Part shown: positions 6,561 through 13,575 of the stretch, in pieces
Layout: each line of letters begins with the position of its first letter
Numbering within the stretch: the first letter of the stretch is position 1
From: an uncultured Ruminococcus sp.
GTDB lineage: Bacteria; Bacillota; Clostridia; Oscillospirales; Acutalibacteraceae
Reading direction: 5' to 3'
Assembly (NCBI GenBank): GCA_910585865.1
Contig: CAJUGO010000026.1
Location: forward strand, 1 to 16,328
DNA length: 16,328 bases
The notes under the pieces: model-generated
Told to the model about the DNA's origin: nothing
The model's input: the letters and a program-made list of their open reading frames with translations, nothing else
The model's database searches: none
Made by a program: the position numbers and the translations under genes

Positions 6561-8705
6561 ATGAAAAATAAATCATCATTTATTATAAACCTCTTCCTTA
6601 GTATTCTGTTGATTTTTGGGCTTTTATTTTGCCTTATTTCTTCGTTTGAAATATCCGTAAATTCACCGATACTTATTGTAGCTACTATTCTTTTCTGTAC
6701 AGTTTATTCATTGCTTGCTTCCCTTGTCAAAAAAAAAGGAATATTCTTTGCGGGTGTTGCAATTACAATGATTGTATTTATATTTACACTGTTATTTTCA
6801 CTTGATTACATTCTTGCACAGCTAAGCTATGCTGTTTCACAAATATTGAGCAAGTACTCTGTATATCTGCCTGTATCAAACAGCATATCGCTTGGAACCG
6901 AAAATGCGTCTTATGCTACAGGATTTTTTGTATTTATCTCTGTAATATACAGTGCAGTCTTTACAATAAGCCTAATCAGATACAAAAAGCTCTTTATTAT
7001 TGCAATAATATCGGTACTCACACTTATCCCCTGTTTTATTCTGGTAAATACTCTTCCTTCAATCGCTGCTCTCATTTTAGTTGTCGCTATACTTTTAACT
7101 TTATATATAACATCTTCCATACGCAAATATAATCCTGAGCAAAACGGAATTGTATCAATCATATCCTGTGCAGTTATAATAATAATTCTTGCAGCAATAA
7201 TTTCATTTTACCCTATTGACGGTTATGAACGTTTTACATGGCAGGATAATATGCTTGAATATATGCAGGATCTGACGGGCATAAACAGCAGCAAAAAAAG
7301 TAATCATGCTCAAAGAATTAACTCTCTCGAAAAAGAGGAGGATTTATCAATTATTTCAAGCATTACGCAAACACATAAAAAGATTATGAAGGTACACAGT
7401 GATACAGGCGGAAATATGTATCTCAAAGGTACTGCATATGCTGATTTCAGCAATAATAAATGGCACTTATTAACTGAAACCGAAATAAAAAAATTTCCAA
7501 ATGATTTTGAAACTTTCACTATAACTGCCTCAGATGATACCAGTGTTTCTCAAACAAGTATTATAACAGAAAATAAAGAACGTGTTATATATACTCCGTA
7601 CTATGCCGACAGAATCCCAGACGGATTTTCATCATATGCAGATGTATGCATAACCAATGACAATATGCTTTTATCATATGATATTAGTCATTACCCATAT
7701 TCTCCGTTTAACTCATACAGAATTAGTATAGGTGAAAACAAAATTAACCAATACAAAGAATTCGTATATGACACATATCTGCAAATTCCTGAAACAACAA
7801 GAGCTGAACTGTTAAAAATCGCTGTCAAAAATGATATAGCCAATATTAAAAACGATAAAATTCCATCAGCAGTTAAAGAATTTGTATCAAACAGTGCCTC
7901 ATACTCGCTTGATACTCCAAAAATACCTGAAGGAAAGGATTTTCCTGTATGGTTTCTTAACGAATGTGATACCGGCTATTGTGTCCACTTTGCATCCTCA
8001 GCAGCCCTTATGCTTCGAGCGCTTGGAATACCGGCAAGATATGTCACAGGCTATTATGCAAATGTTCAGAACTCGCAATGGACTACTGTAACAAGTGATA
8101 ATGCACATGCGTGGGTCGAATATTATAATGATGAAATCGGATGGATACCGCTTGAATGCACCCCCGCTTCATTTTCATCTACTGACAATACATTGCCTTT
8201 TCAACAAACTGAAACAACAACTTCCGAAGCAGAAATACCATCATCAACAGTTAAGCAAACAGAAAACCCTACAGTATCTGCAATACAGGGAAATACTGCT
8301 GACACTTCATCAAGCATCCGTATTAATAATTCAGGCAGTAAAATATCCGAATCAGTGATTTCTCTAATCTTGATTTTATCAATAATAATCTCTCTTTTGC
8401 TTACAGTAATTATCAGAAGAACAATTATAATCAAAAGGCGATCAAAGTCTATGCATACGGGAAGCAATAAGAACAAAGTAATTAATATATACAAATATCT
8501 TTTACTGATTAATAAATATTCCCACACTGTTATTCCGGACAGAATTACAGAAATAATTGAACGGGCAAAATTCAGCAGACACAGCATAGATGACAGTGAT
8601 GTTGAAAGTATGATTTCTTATATGAAAAGTTGTGAGTCTGAATTATTTGCCAGCCTTTCATATATAAAGAAAACCTATTACAAATATATAATTGTACTGA
8701 AATAA
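6561..8705 (+). CDS. transglutaminase-like membrane protein (TgpA type)
   Basis: The 714-residue protein has about seven N-terminal membrane segments (residues 8-216), a large outer domain, one more membrane helix (about 600-620) and a basic cytoplasmic tail. The outer domain contains a transglutaminase-like fold: Cys474 in TGYCVHFAS, His516 in NAHAWVEYY, and Glu532 in LECTP where the third catalytic residue, usually Asp, is expected. A Ser/Thr-rich linker (about 538-595) joins it to the last helix. TgpA-like proteins form the third member of many MoxR-DUF58 operons and may act on peptides or wall proteins outside the cell; no substrate is known. GAGGAGG lies 10 bases before this ATG. A TTG at 6555 in the same frame, overlapping the DUF58 stop, is a possible alternative start only four bases from the same site. 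Confidence 0.88.
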   Translation: MKNKSSFIINLFLSILLIFGLLFCLISSFEISVNSPILIVATILFCTVYSLLASLVKKKGIFFAGVAITMIVFIFTLLFSLDYILAQLSYAVSQILSKYSVYLPVSNSISLGTENASYATGFFVFISVIYSAVFTISLIRYKKLFIIAIISVLTLIPCFILVNTLPSIAALILVVAILLTLYITSSIRKYNPEQNGIVSIISCAVIIIILAAIISFYPIDGYERFTWQDNMLEYMQDLTGINSSKKSNHAQRINSLEKEEDLSIISSITQTHKKIMKVHSDTGGNMYLKGTAYADFSNNKWHLLTETEIKKFPNDFETFTITASDDTSVSQTSIITENKERVIYTPYYADRIPDGFSSYADVCITNDNMLLSYDISHYPYSPFNSYRISIGENKINQYKEFVYDTYLQIPETTRAELLKIAVKNDIANIKNDKIPSAVKEFVSNSASYSLDTPKIPEGKDFPVWFLNECDTGYCVHFASSAALMLRALGIPARYVTGYYANVQNSQWTTVTSDNAHAWVEYYNDEIGWIPLECTPASFSSTDNTLPFQQTETTTSEAEIPSSTVKQTENPTVSAIQGNTADTSSSIRINNSGSKISESVISLILILSIIISLLLTVIIRRTIIIKRRSKSMHTGSNKNKVINIYKYLLLINKYSHTVIPDRITEIIERAKFSRHSIDDSDVESMISYMKSCESELFASLSYIKKTYYKYIIVLK

Positions 8706-8797
8706 ACAGCCATGCGAATCTCACTAAATCTAAAGATACATCCTGATATTAATCGAACTCAGTTATACGCTGTTTTAAACAATTTCCTATAGAGCAG

Positions 8798-8839
8798 AAT
8801 AAGCTCACACATGAAGTACACTTCATGTGTGAGCTTATT
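8798..8839. terminator. perfect 20-bp inverted repeat between convergent genes
   Basis: Bases 8798-8817 are perfectly complementary to 8820-8839, leaving two central bases. The stem includes GCTCACACATGAAG. It sits between the end of the transglutaminase operon (8705) and the convergent end of the small membrane protein gene (8865), where a shared terminator is expected. A real T run is missing on both strands (TTATTTG on plus, TTATTCTG on minus), so termination is inferred from position and stem strength. Confidence 0.55.
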
Positions 8840-8864
8840 TGAACCTTTGATGTTTTGCAAATAA

Positions 8865-9047
8865 TTACTTCATAAGTCCGTCACTATCATAATAATCTTT
8901 ATCAACAAAATCATCTTTTTCTTCAATATTATCCTCACTGCTTTTATAAAGCCCCGATCCAAAACGATATCTGTGATTAGAATTTCGTCTGAATGCAATT
9001 CCAAAAATTATAATTACAATAAACAGCCAAAATAACATCCATCCCAT
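8865..9047 (-). CDS. small single-pass membrane protein, unknown function
   Basis: The 60-residue protein has one membrane helix (about 3-19, WMLFWLFIVIIIFGIAF), then a basic patch (RRNSNHRYR) and a strongly acidic, Tyr-containing tail (residues 37-57). The charge pattern suggests the N-terminus faces out and the tail faces the cytoplasm. I recognise no family. It is supported as a real gene by AAAGGAAG six bases before the ATG, by a perfect TATAAT -10 box upstream and by its place between two other transcription units without overlap. It is transcribed towards the transglutaminase operon and away from the LytTR gene. Confidence 0.65.
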   Translation of the reverse strand: MGWMLFWLFIVIIIFGIAFRRNSNHRYRFGSGLYKSSEDNIEEKDDFVDKDYYDSDGLMK

Positions 9048-9075
9048 AAATACACTTCCTTTATAGTATTATATT

Positions 9076-9103
9076 ATTATATTCATTTAGCAGAGTAATA
9101 CAA
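9076..9103 (-). promoter_or_regulatory. probable promoter of the small membrane protein gene
   Basis: On the minus strand TTGTAT (9103-9098), a 16-bp spacer and a perfect TATAAT (9081-9076) lie about 30 bases before the ATG. The -35 box is weak, matching only TTG, but the -10 box and the distance fit well. Confidence 0.5.
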
Positions 9104-9211
9104 TCCATAAAATAAAATTATGTTGGATACAGTGTACACCCGGTAAAAACTTTTTTCAATACTTCTTGATATCTTTAAAACTGCATTTTACATGCAAAAA
9201 AATACAACTCA

Positions 9212-9245
9212 GCATATTTCAGTATCATTTTATAAAATGTTATGC
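9212..9245 (+). promoter_or_regulatory. nested palindrome upstream of the LytTR gene
   Basis: CATTTTATAAAATG (9226-9239) is a perfect 14-bp palindrome. An outer repeat, GCATA (9212-9216) facing TATGC (9241-9245), brackets it. It lies 20-60 bases before the GGAGG of the LytTR gene, where a promoter or operator is expected. I see no good -35/-10 pair there. A role in control of the LytTR gene is inferred only from position. Confidence 0.35.
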
Positions 9246-9277
9246 TAAAATTAATTATCAGAGCGGAGGTCGGATGA

Positions 9278-9718
9278 ATGTTCAAAATTACAATTACTCA
9301 AATTGATAAAGATGAAAACGAAGAAATAATTGTACGATGTCACGAAATAAACGAAGAAGTTTTGAACATTGTAGAAAAACTTAAAAAAAATCAAAGCATT
9401 TTGCTTGGCAGCAAGGATAGTGAAGTTTTCAGGCTTAATCTTAATGATATATTTTATATAGAATCAGTTGACAGCAAAACTTTTATTTGTACAAAAGAAA
9501 ACGTATATGAATCTAAAATGAAACTGTATGAAATTGAACATATGCTGCAAAACACAAATTTTTTCAGATGTTCAAAATCTATGATATTAAATATATCAAA
9601 AATCCGATCTGTGTCCCCTGCTTTAAGCGGAAGATTTGAGGCAAAATTGATAAACAATGAAGCTGTTGTTATTTCCCGCCAGTATGTGCCGCAGCTAAAA
9701 AAGAAATTAGGAATGTGA
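9278..9718 (+). CDS. LytTR-domain DNA-binding regulator
   Basis: The 146-residue protein has a short N-terminal beta/alpha part (1-40) and a C-terminal LytTR domain (about 45-145). Typical features are NDIFYIESVDSKTFICT, the middle segment FFRCSKSMILNISKI (95-109) and SRQYVPQLKKKLG at the end. No receiver domain is present, so it is not a classic two-component response regulator. LytTR proteins of this short kind are commonly encoded beside a DUF3021 membrane protein, as here (gap nine bases). They bind direct repeats upstream of target operons, often ABC exporters. The start is ATG with GGAGG eight bases before it; the ATG four bases earlier is out of frame. The ABC transporter downstream is its most likely target, by inference. 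Confidence 0.9.
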   Translation: MFKITITQIDKDENEEIIVRCHEINEEVLNIVEKLKKNQSILLGSKDSEVFRLNLNDIFYIESVDSKTFICTKENVYESKMKLYEIEHMLQNTNFFRCSKSMILNISKIRSVSPALSGRFEAKLINNEAVVISRQYVPQLKKKLGM

Positions 9719-9727
9719 GGCAAAAAA

Positions 9728-10168
9728 ATGAAAGAAACAATCAAGATGATAGTATCTCAATTCTTTGTAATAAGCGTGGCAGTTTTATTCTTCTCAAGTT
9801 TCCTCAACTTTATAAACGGAAATAAGTTTTTACCTATTGAATACCCTTTCCAGGTACTGCTAACGGGCATTCTTACTTCTATCCCTTCTCTTATTTTTCA
9901 CTTTAGAAAAGAACCTTCGCAAAAACAATTCTTAATAAGATACTTTATTCATTTTTGCTTAATTGTAATTATAGTAATGGCAGAGGGCGCATGGTTCGGA
10001 TGGTATTATGGTTTTTTTGAAGGAATCATAGTTTTCATAACTGTAATCATGGTATATGCTATTGTATGTCTATACACATTTTTTGAAAATAAGACTGTCG
10101 CAAAAAACATAAATGATGCACTTGAAAGATTTCATAAACAAGAAAACAGCGATGATATAAACATCTAG
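9728..10168 (+). CDS. DUF3021-like four-helix membrane protein
   Basis: The 146-residue protein has four predicted membrane helices (about 10-28, 40-58, 70-86 and 96-117) and a charged C-terminal tail with a short helix (120-140). Size, helix layout and position after a LytTR gene match DUF3021 proteins. In known LytTR/membrane-protein pairs the membrane partner is thought to restrain the regulator until a signal arrives; this is transferred by analogy. GTGAGG lies before the ATG, and the LytTR stop is nine bases upstream, so both are co-transcribed. A strong terminator follows after about 20 bases. Confidence 0.8.
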   Translation: MKETIKMIVSQFFVISVAVLFFSSFLNFINGNKFLPIEYPFQVLLTGILTSIPSLIFHFRKEPSQKQFLIRYFIHFCLIVIIVMAEGAWFGWYYGFFEGIIVFITVIMVYAIVCLYTFFENKTVAKNINDALERFHKQENSDDINI

Positions 10169-10190
10169 TACATTTCACCTTTAAATTACC

Positions 10191-10237
10191 GCATCTTACA
10201 CTAAAATTTAAACGCCTTAGTGTAAGATGCTTTTTTT
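10191..10237 (+). terminator. terminator after the LytTR/DUF3021 pair
   Basis: GCATCTTACACTAA (10191-10204) pairs perfectly with TTAGTGTAAGATGC (10217-10230) around a 12-base loop, followed directly by seven T. It separates the regulator pair from the ABC transporter genes and implies that the latter have their own promoter or depend on readthrough. Confidence 0.9.
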
Positions 10238-10247
10238 ATATATTTTC

Positions 10248-10264
10248 CTGTGATAAAATTACAG
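10248..10264 (+). promoter_or_regulatory. imperfect dyad before the ABC transporter genes
   Basis: CTGTGAT and ATTACAG face each other across three A bases, with one mismatch. The dyad lies between the preceding terminator and the ribosome binding site of the ABC ATPase gene (AAAGGAGG, 10275-10282). This 50-base gap must hold the control site of the transporter operon if it is transcribed separately. No convincing -35/-10 pair is seen; TATAAT at 10268 is too close to the ribosome binding site. Confidence 0.3.
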
Positions 10265-10289
10265 TAATATAATAAAAGGAGGCAGAACC

Positions 10290-11201
10290 GTGTCAAATAT
10301 TATAGAGGTAAAAAATCTTGTAAAAAACTATAATGGTGTGCATGCCGTAAGGGATATTTCATTTAATGTTGAGGAAGGTTCGTTTTTTGCTTTTCTAGGA
10401 ATTAACGGAGCAGGAAAATCAACAACAATAAATATTCTCTGTACGGTTATTGAAAAAAATTCCGGCAAAGTTACTATCGGAGGATATGACCTTGATAAAC
10501 AAAAAAATAATATCAAGGATATGATTGGTATTGTATTCCAAGGCTCTGTGCTTGATAAGCAGCTTACTGTAAAGGAAAACCTTATGTCCCGTGCCTCTTA
10601 TTACGGACTGACAAAAAAAGAAATTAATGAAAGAATCAATGAGTTAAAAAGAACATTTGATTTGTCTGAGATAATGGACCGCCGCTATAGCAAGCTGAGC
10701 GGAGGTCAGCGCAGACGTGTTGATGTTGCAAGGGCATTAATTAATAAGCCGAAAATATTATTTCTTGATGAGCCTACAACGGGACTTGACCCGAAAACAC
10801 GAATGCAGGTGTGGAATGTAATTCATAATTTAAGAAAAGAAACAGGGCTTACCGTATTTTTGACTACTCACTACATGGAGGAAACAATCGACTGCGATAA
10901 TGTTGTAATAATTGACCACGGTAAAATTGCTGCAAACGATTCTCCGTATAATTTAAAAAAGAAATATTCCCACAACAGTTTGATTTGGTATATTGAAAAA
11001 TGCAATATGGCTGAAAGATTGCTGGAAAATGAAAATATTGAATTTGAATACATAGGTGATGCATATAAAATCAAATTAGATAACTGCCGGCAGGCAAATG
11101 AACTGTTGTCAAAATATAAAGAGATAAACGATTTTGAAGTAATCAAAGGAAACATGGACGACGTGTTTCTAAATGTAACAGGAAAAAGGCTTGGTGATTA
11201 A
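10290..11201 (+). CDS. ABC transporter ATP-binding protein (ABC-2 exporter type)
   Basis: The 303-residue ATPase carries all nucleotide-binding motifs: Walker A GINGAGKST (38-46), Q-loop Gln84, signature LSGGQ (136-140), Walker B ILFLDE (156-161) and H-loop His194 in LTTHYMEE. The C-terminal 80 residues form the accessory region common in exporters of the drug or polyketide resistance class. The start is GTG with AAAGGAGG seven bases upstream, and no better start is in frame. The permease gene follows at once, so the pair should form an exporter of two ATPases and two permeases. The substrate is unknown; a peptide, lipid or antibiotic is usual for such systems. Confidence 0.92.
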   Translation: MSNIIEVKNLVKNYNGVHAVRDISFNVEEGSFFAFLGINGAGKSTTINILCTVIEKNSGKVTIGGYDLDKQKNNIKDMIGIVFQGSVLDKQLTVKENLMSRASYYGLTKKEINERINELKRTFDLSEIMDRRYSKLSGGQRRRVDVARALINKPKILFLDEPTTGLDPKTRMQVWNVIHNLRKETGLTVFLTTHYMEETIDCDNVVIIDHGKIAANDSPYNLKKKYSHNSLIWYIEKCNMAERLLENENIEFEYIGDAYKIKLDNCRQANELLSKYKEINDFEVIKGNMDDVFLNVTGKRLGD

Positions 11202-11202
11202 T

Positions 11203-12135
11203 ATGGCAATAACAAAAACATTGTGCTCCTATAAGGGCATGACTACGCGAAATATTAAGGTTTATCTTAAAGACAGAATGGCAATTATACTTTCGATGCT
11301 GACACAGATTATTGTATTGGGCCTTTATCTTCTATTTTTAAAACAAAACTATGTTAATGCAGTAACAAGCCAGCTCGGTGAACTAAAAAGTCTTATTACA
11401 GACAACGATATCCAGGCTCTGGTTAACTCATGGCTTATTGCCGGCGTAATTGGGACATCAGTTGTCACAGTTGCACTCAACTCACTTTCCGTGATGGTTT
11501 CAGACAAACAGGAAAGAATAGATTTCGATTATAATGCGTCTCCGATTAAAGGCAGTACGGTTGTTCTTTCTTATTTTTCCGGTGCTGTGATAAATACAAT
11601 TTTAATAAGCTCAATTTTGCTTACAGCAGGATTTGTTTTTATTTTATTAACCGGCGGTTTTATTTACAGTTTAACTGATATATTTTCCATATACGGACTG
11701 GTTATTCTCGGTTCAATATCAGCCACACTTATACTTATGTTCATAGCTTCCTTCTTCAAGAAAAATTCTACGCTAAGTTCATTTGGCGTGCTGGTATCAG
11801 CCGCAATCGGTTTTGTAATAGGTGCGTATATCCCTGTTTCTCAGTTTAGTTTCTCTGTACAGAGTCTGGTAAATCTAGTTCCCGGTTCACATGTAGCAGC
11901 AATGATGAGAAATATACTCATGACTCCTGCCATTAACAATATAAATAATGCTCTAAACGGAATTGATAATGGATTATTTGCGGAAAATATTAAAGATATA
12001 TTTGCTCTCAAGCTTAATATATTTGAAAATGAAATTGATTTTACGTTTATGATGATTTTTTCTATTGCTGTAATTATACTATTTTTTATTCTTAACATTG
12101 CTTCGTATAAATTTAGTTCTAAAAGAAAATCATAA
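11203..12135 (+). CDS. ABC-2 type transporter permease
   Basis: The 310-residue protein has about six membrane segments (near 27-46, 76-98, 118-148, 160-185, 192-212 and 280-301) and the ABC-2 permease layout, with a conserved-looking NLVPGSHVAAMMRN before the last outer loop. The ATG lies one base after the ATPase stop codon, with GGTGAT as a likely ribosome binding site inside the end of the ATPase gene. An in-frame TTG at 11191 would add four residues and overlap the ATPase gene; it has no better site. The protein should form the membrane channel of the exporter. The reading frame is intact. Confidence 0.88.
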   Translation: MAITKTLCSYKGMTTRNIKVYLKDRMAIILSMLTQIIVLGLYLLFLKQNYVNAVTSQLGELKSLITDNDIQALVNSWLIAGVIGTSVVTVALNSLSVMVSDKQERIDFDYNASPIKGSTVVLSYFSGAVINTILISSILLTAGFVFILLTGGFIYSLTDIFSIYGLVILGSISATLILMFIASFFKKNSTLSSFGVLVSAAIGFVIGAYIPVSQFSFSVQSLVNLVPGSHVAAMMRNILMTPAINNINNALNGIDNGLFAENIKDIFALKLNIFENEIDFTFMMIFSIAVIILFFILNIASYKFSSKRKS

Positions 12136-12415
12136 TTCATAATATATGTAAGACTAAATTTGTACAAAAAATAACAAGTATGATTTAAAGAGAAATAGCA
12201 AAACATACACAAGAATTTATACCTTTGTGTGTTATAATTGAAAAACTTTATTTCCAATCTAAGTTTTGTGTTATTTATAATCAGTATAACCACAACTATG
12301 ATTATGCCAAAAACTATACCGTCTGTTTTTATTACATTTTTATCCATAATCAAAGTTGCAAATATATTTTTTATCACATTACCTATAGTAGCACTTACAA
12401 AATATATCCAAAAGT
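12136..12415. other. gap between ABC operon and MerR gene, possible gene remnant
   Basis: This AT-rich stretch contains no gene with a ribosome binding site. On the minus strand a frame from about 12437 down to about 12230 reads as a plausible small membrane protein, including TDGIVFGIIIVVVILIINN, and continues without a stop into antisense of the permease gene. Its possible ATG codons lie inside the terminator stem that follows the MerR gene. It may be a decayed gene or chance. A short inverted repeat, ACACAA (12207-12212) facing TTGTGT (12225-12230), is also present. Confidence 0.3.
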
Positions 12416-12458
12416 AAAAAATCCGATTGACTTTCATTAAGAAAATCAATCGGATTTT
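12416..12458 (-). terminator. terminator of the MerR-family gene
   Basis: AAAATCCGATTGA (12418-12430) pairs perfectly with TCAATCGGATTTT (12446-12458), and the inner bases TTTC/GAAA extend the stem. Read on the minus strand the hairpin ends in six T. It lies 37 bases beyond the stop codon of the MerR-family gene and can also stop the convergent ABC operon, although its plus-strand T run is shorter. Confidence 0.85.
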
Positions 12459-12494
12459 GTTAAATCAATTAATTATAAAATCAACAGCGTCCTA

Positions 12495-13304
12495 TTATTT
12501 TTTCTGCACAGGACAGCATATTTCAGTGACAAATTCGTCCGGATTGCGTGTTTCATTTGGGCTGACATGGTAAATATCCATCATTGCACCTGTAAATTCA
12601 TATCCATTATCAGAAACCCATTTTGCAAGTGATGCATATACATCCGAGAATTGACTATATGAACCCTTAAATGTAGTACTTGCCACTAACTGTTCAGGTT
12701 CTTTTTTAAATTTAACATTCTCCGTATCGCCGCATCTTTCTTTTACTTCAATTTGTACCTCTACATCAACATCTCCTTCCTTATATTCTTTGTCATGAAG
12801 AATAGCCATCGCAGGGCCGCAAGGTATCATTCCCAGCTTTGCAGTTTCACTAAAAAGGATATGCCAAAGTTTTCCTTCTTCATCATACCTTGGGATAACC
12901 TGTCTGACACTTGCAACATACCTCTCTGGCAGTTGTTTTACAATACAATCATAATTCATTGTTTCATCCTTTCTCAGCCTTTCTAAGGCTGTATCCAAGA
13001 GTCGTATTCGATTGCTTATGATTTCTGATTCTTCCACAAGTTGAGCTTTCTGCACTTCAAACATCCGTTTCATTTCATGCGGACTATTGTTAATTTTGAT
13101 CATCTCACCTATGGCTGTCACACCAAATCCCATATCCTTAAGGGCATTAATTTTACCTATTGTGAGGAGTTGATCCTCGCTATAATAACGATAACCTGTA
13201 AACTTATCTACCAACACCGGCTTAATAAGATTCATTTCATCGTAATATCTTAGCATTCTGATACTAACTCTTGATAGTCTTGAAAAATCGCCTATTCTTA
13301 ACAT
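12495..13304 (-). CDS. MerR-family regulator with GyrI-like effector domain
   Basis: The 269-residue protein begins with a MerR winged-helix domain (1-70: MLRIGDFSRLSRVSIRMLRY, then GYRYYSEDQL). A dimerising coiled coil follows (about 75-112), then a GyrI-like ligand-binding domain (about 118-268). This is the layout of BmrR-type regulators, which bind drugs or other organic molecules and then twist a promoter with an overlong spacer into an active form. GGAGG lies six bases before the ATG. Its own promoter, 13346-13376, has precisely the expected 19-bp spacer with a dyad, so it probably regulates itself. No obvious partner gene lies directly downstream; the ABC exporter is convergent and not under this promoter. 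Confidence 0.92.
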   Translation of the reverse strand: MLRIGDFSRLSRVSIRMLRYYDEMNLIKPVLVDKFTGYRYYSEDQLLTIGKINALKDMGFGVTAIGEMIKINNSPHEMKRMFEVQKAQLVEESEIISNRIRLLDTALERLRKDETMNYDCIVKQLPERYVASVRQVIPRYDEEGKLWHILFSETAKLGMIPCGPAMAILHDKEYKEGDVDVEVQIEVKERCGDTENVKFKKEPEQLVASTTFKGSYSQFSDVYASLAKWVSDNGYEFTGAMMDIYHVSPNETRNPDEFVTEICCPVQKK

Positions 13305-13345
13305 TCTGTTCCTCCATGGATTTAATGATTTTTGAGCTCATTATC

Positions 13346-13376
13346 ATTTTAACGCCTCACACAGTGTGAGAGTCAA
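13346..13376 (-). promoter_or_regulatory. MerR-type promoter/operator with 19-bp spacer
   Basis: Read on the minus strand, TTGACT (13376-13371) and TAAAAT (13351-13346) are separated by 19 bp instead of the usual 17. Inside the spacer is a perfect palindrome, CTCACAC-A-GTGTGAG in plus-strand reading (13356-13370). A dyad within a 19-bp spacer is the hallmark of promoters activated by MerR-family proteins, and this one lies about 40 bases before the MerR-family gene itself. Confidence 0.85.
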
Positions 13377-13513
13377 CACCTGAATTTAAATTAATTTTTG
13401 TTTTATTCTAAATATATCACATTTCCCACTAATACCTATTAATTTTAACATATCCGGGGTCTATTTCCATGCCATAAATTAATCCAATAATTTTGCCATC
13501 CCTACTTTTAATG

Positions 13514-13565
13514 CAAAAAAATAATGCCTACAGGTAATAGTATTAAAAACTATAACTTGTAGGCA
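13514..13565 (-). terminator. terminator after the HlyD remnant
   Basis: TGCCTACAGGTAATAGT (13525-13541) pairs, with mismatches in the middle, with ACTATAACTTGTAGGCA (13549-13565). Read on the minus strand the stem is followed by ATTATTTTTTTG. It lies just past the stop codon of the secretion-adaptor remnant and is probably the original terminator of that operon. Confidence 0.75.
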
Positions 13566-13575
13566 CTACTTTATA

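Noticed and set aside
8201..8587. 128-codon minus-strand frame within the transglutaminase gene
   Set aside because: It is a shadow of the low-complexity linker and last membrane helix of the real gene.
13377..13513. Small gene between the MerR promoter and the HlyD terminator
   Set aside because: All frames are short and lack ribosome binding sites; the stretch is AT-rich filler as far as I can see.
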